Positions 63,714 through 64,000 of a stretch of 64,000 nucleotides of DNA are shown here, in pieces. The stretch's first letter is position 1. The number at the start of each line of letters is the position of its first letter. Under the pieces are notes generated by a model. It searched no databases. It was not told where the DNA came from and saw nothing but the letters and a program-made list of their open reading frames with translations. Made by a program: the position numbers and the translations under genes. Source of the DNA: Aceticella autotrophica (GTDB taxonomy: Bacteria; Bacillota; Thermoanaerobacteria; Thermoanaerobacterales; Thermoanaerobacteraceae); assembly GCF_017357865.1 (NCBI RefSeq), contig NZ_CP060096.1, positions 1,909,001 to 1,973,000 on the forward strand, read 5' to 3'.

Positions 63714-64000
63714 TTAGCTGTTTAAAATTGACATTTCTGTTTGCTTGTCAAAAAAGTGTAATTTATTTGTATCAAAAGCGATTTTTATAATATCGCCAGT
63801 TTTTATTGTAGACATTGAATCACTTTTTGCTATCAGCAGATCTCCTTTAAGGTTAAGATATAAATATGTTAGAGCACCCATAAATTCTATTATTTCAACT
63901 TTTGCTTCAATAACACTTTCAGAATATTTACCTACATATAGATCTTCAGGTCTTATACCAAGCACCACATCTTTTCCAATATATCTTTCGTCTTTAAGTT
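63714..64000 (-). CDS. ugpC: UgpC/MsmK-type ABC transporter ATPase, C-terminal part (partial)
   Basis: Only the C-terminal about 95 residues lie in the window; the frame remains open to the right edge. VVLGIRPEDLYV and VEIIEFMGALTYLYLNLKGD are typical of the TOBE domain of CUT1-family sugar/glycerol-3-phosphate ATPases. The neighbouring GDPD gene favours glycerol phosphate uptake, but MsmK-like shared sugar ATPases are similar. The Walker motifs lie outside the window. Confidence 0.8.
   Translation of the reverse strand, partial: LKDERYIGKDVVLGIRPEDLYVGKYSESVIEAKVEIIEFMGALTYLYLNLKGDLLIAKSDSMSTIKTGDIIKIAFDTNKLHFFDKQTEMSILNS

Overview
The window reads as chromosomal DNA from a low-GC, spore-forming member of the Clostridia, probably a Thermoanaerobacterium/Thermoanaerobacter-like bacterium. 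The support is indirect: strongly AT-rich DNA, clostridial Shine-Dalgarno sites with many GTG/TTG starts, a sigma-G inhibitor (Gin) gene, a Spo0E-like gene, a two-subunit class I fumarase, and a walRK-murA-htrA-rlmH neighbourhood. No rRNA marker is present, so the genus is an inference. Most genes are on the minus strand.

Layout. 1-5.5 kb: envelope sugar genes (GtrA-like flippase, GtrB-like glycosyltransferase, PIG-V-like mannosyltransferase) and a large secreted surface protein behind an approximately 418-nt, hairpin-rich leader RNA. 5.8-9.4 kb: polysaccharide deacetylase, DUF4127 protein, an acyltransferase relic and a HepT/MntA toxin-antitoxin pair. 9.5-27.9 kb: housekeeping genes, namely pyrG with an attenuator-like leader, a PHP phosphatase, a serA-aminotransferase operon, ctpA, gin, ROK kinase, uracil-DNA glycosylase, fumarase, DEAD-box helicase, bioF with a decayed bioH-like gene, Spo0E/XRE, rlmH, a CxxH/CxxC protein, htrA and murA.

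28-41.1 kb is an accessory island inserted at the 3' end of walK. It has 78-bp direct repeats at its ends, an IS1634-family element at one end, and a locus combining an oligopeptide/nickel-type ABC transporter, two SAM methyltransferases, an FmdE-domain secreted protein and two nearly identical flavin-reductase-like genes. The locus is mosaic: an 827-bp duplication, a relic permease tail, a frameshifted methyltransferase and a duplicated promoter with a palindromic operator. This is the best candidate for an undescribed system, most likely uptake or processing of a metal chelate or small cofactor, although its substrate cannot be read from sequence.

41.1-64 kb returns to backbone: walK, walR and a membrane peptidase in one operon; DnaD and DnaC-like replication proteins; an M1 peptidase; a divergent PadR/chromate transporter pair sharing a palindromic promoter; an Fe-S protein with a cysteine desulfurase; tRNA-Thr; a second IS1634-family element; two tandem thymidylate-kinase-like genes beside a Ppx/GppA-HD protein; a YibE/F to ComEC-like hydrolase operon; and a phosphate-scavenging group (5'-nucleotidase with a PHO-box-like promoter, glycerophosphodiesterase, UgpC-type ATPase running off the right edge). 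Three decayed genes and two further relic fragments show ongoing genome erosion around mobile DNA.
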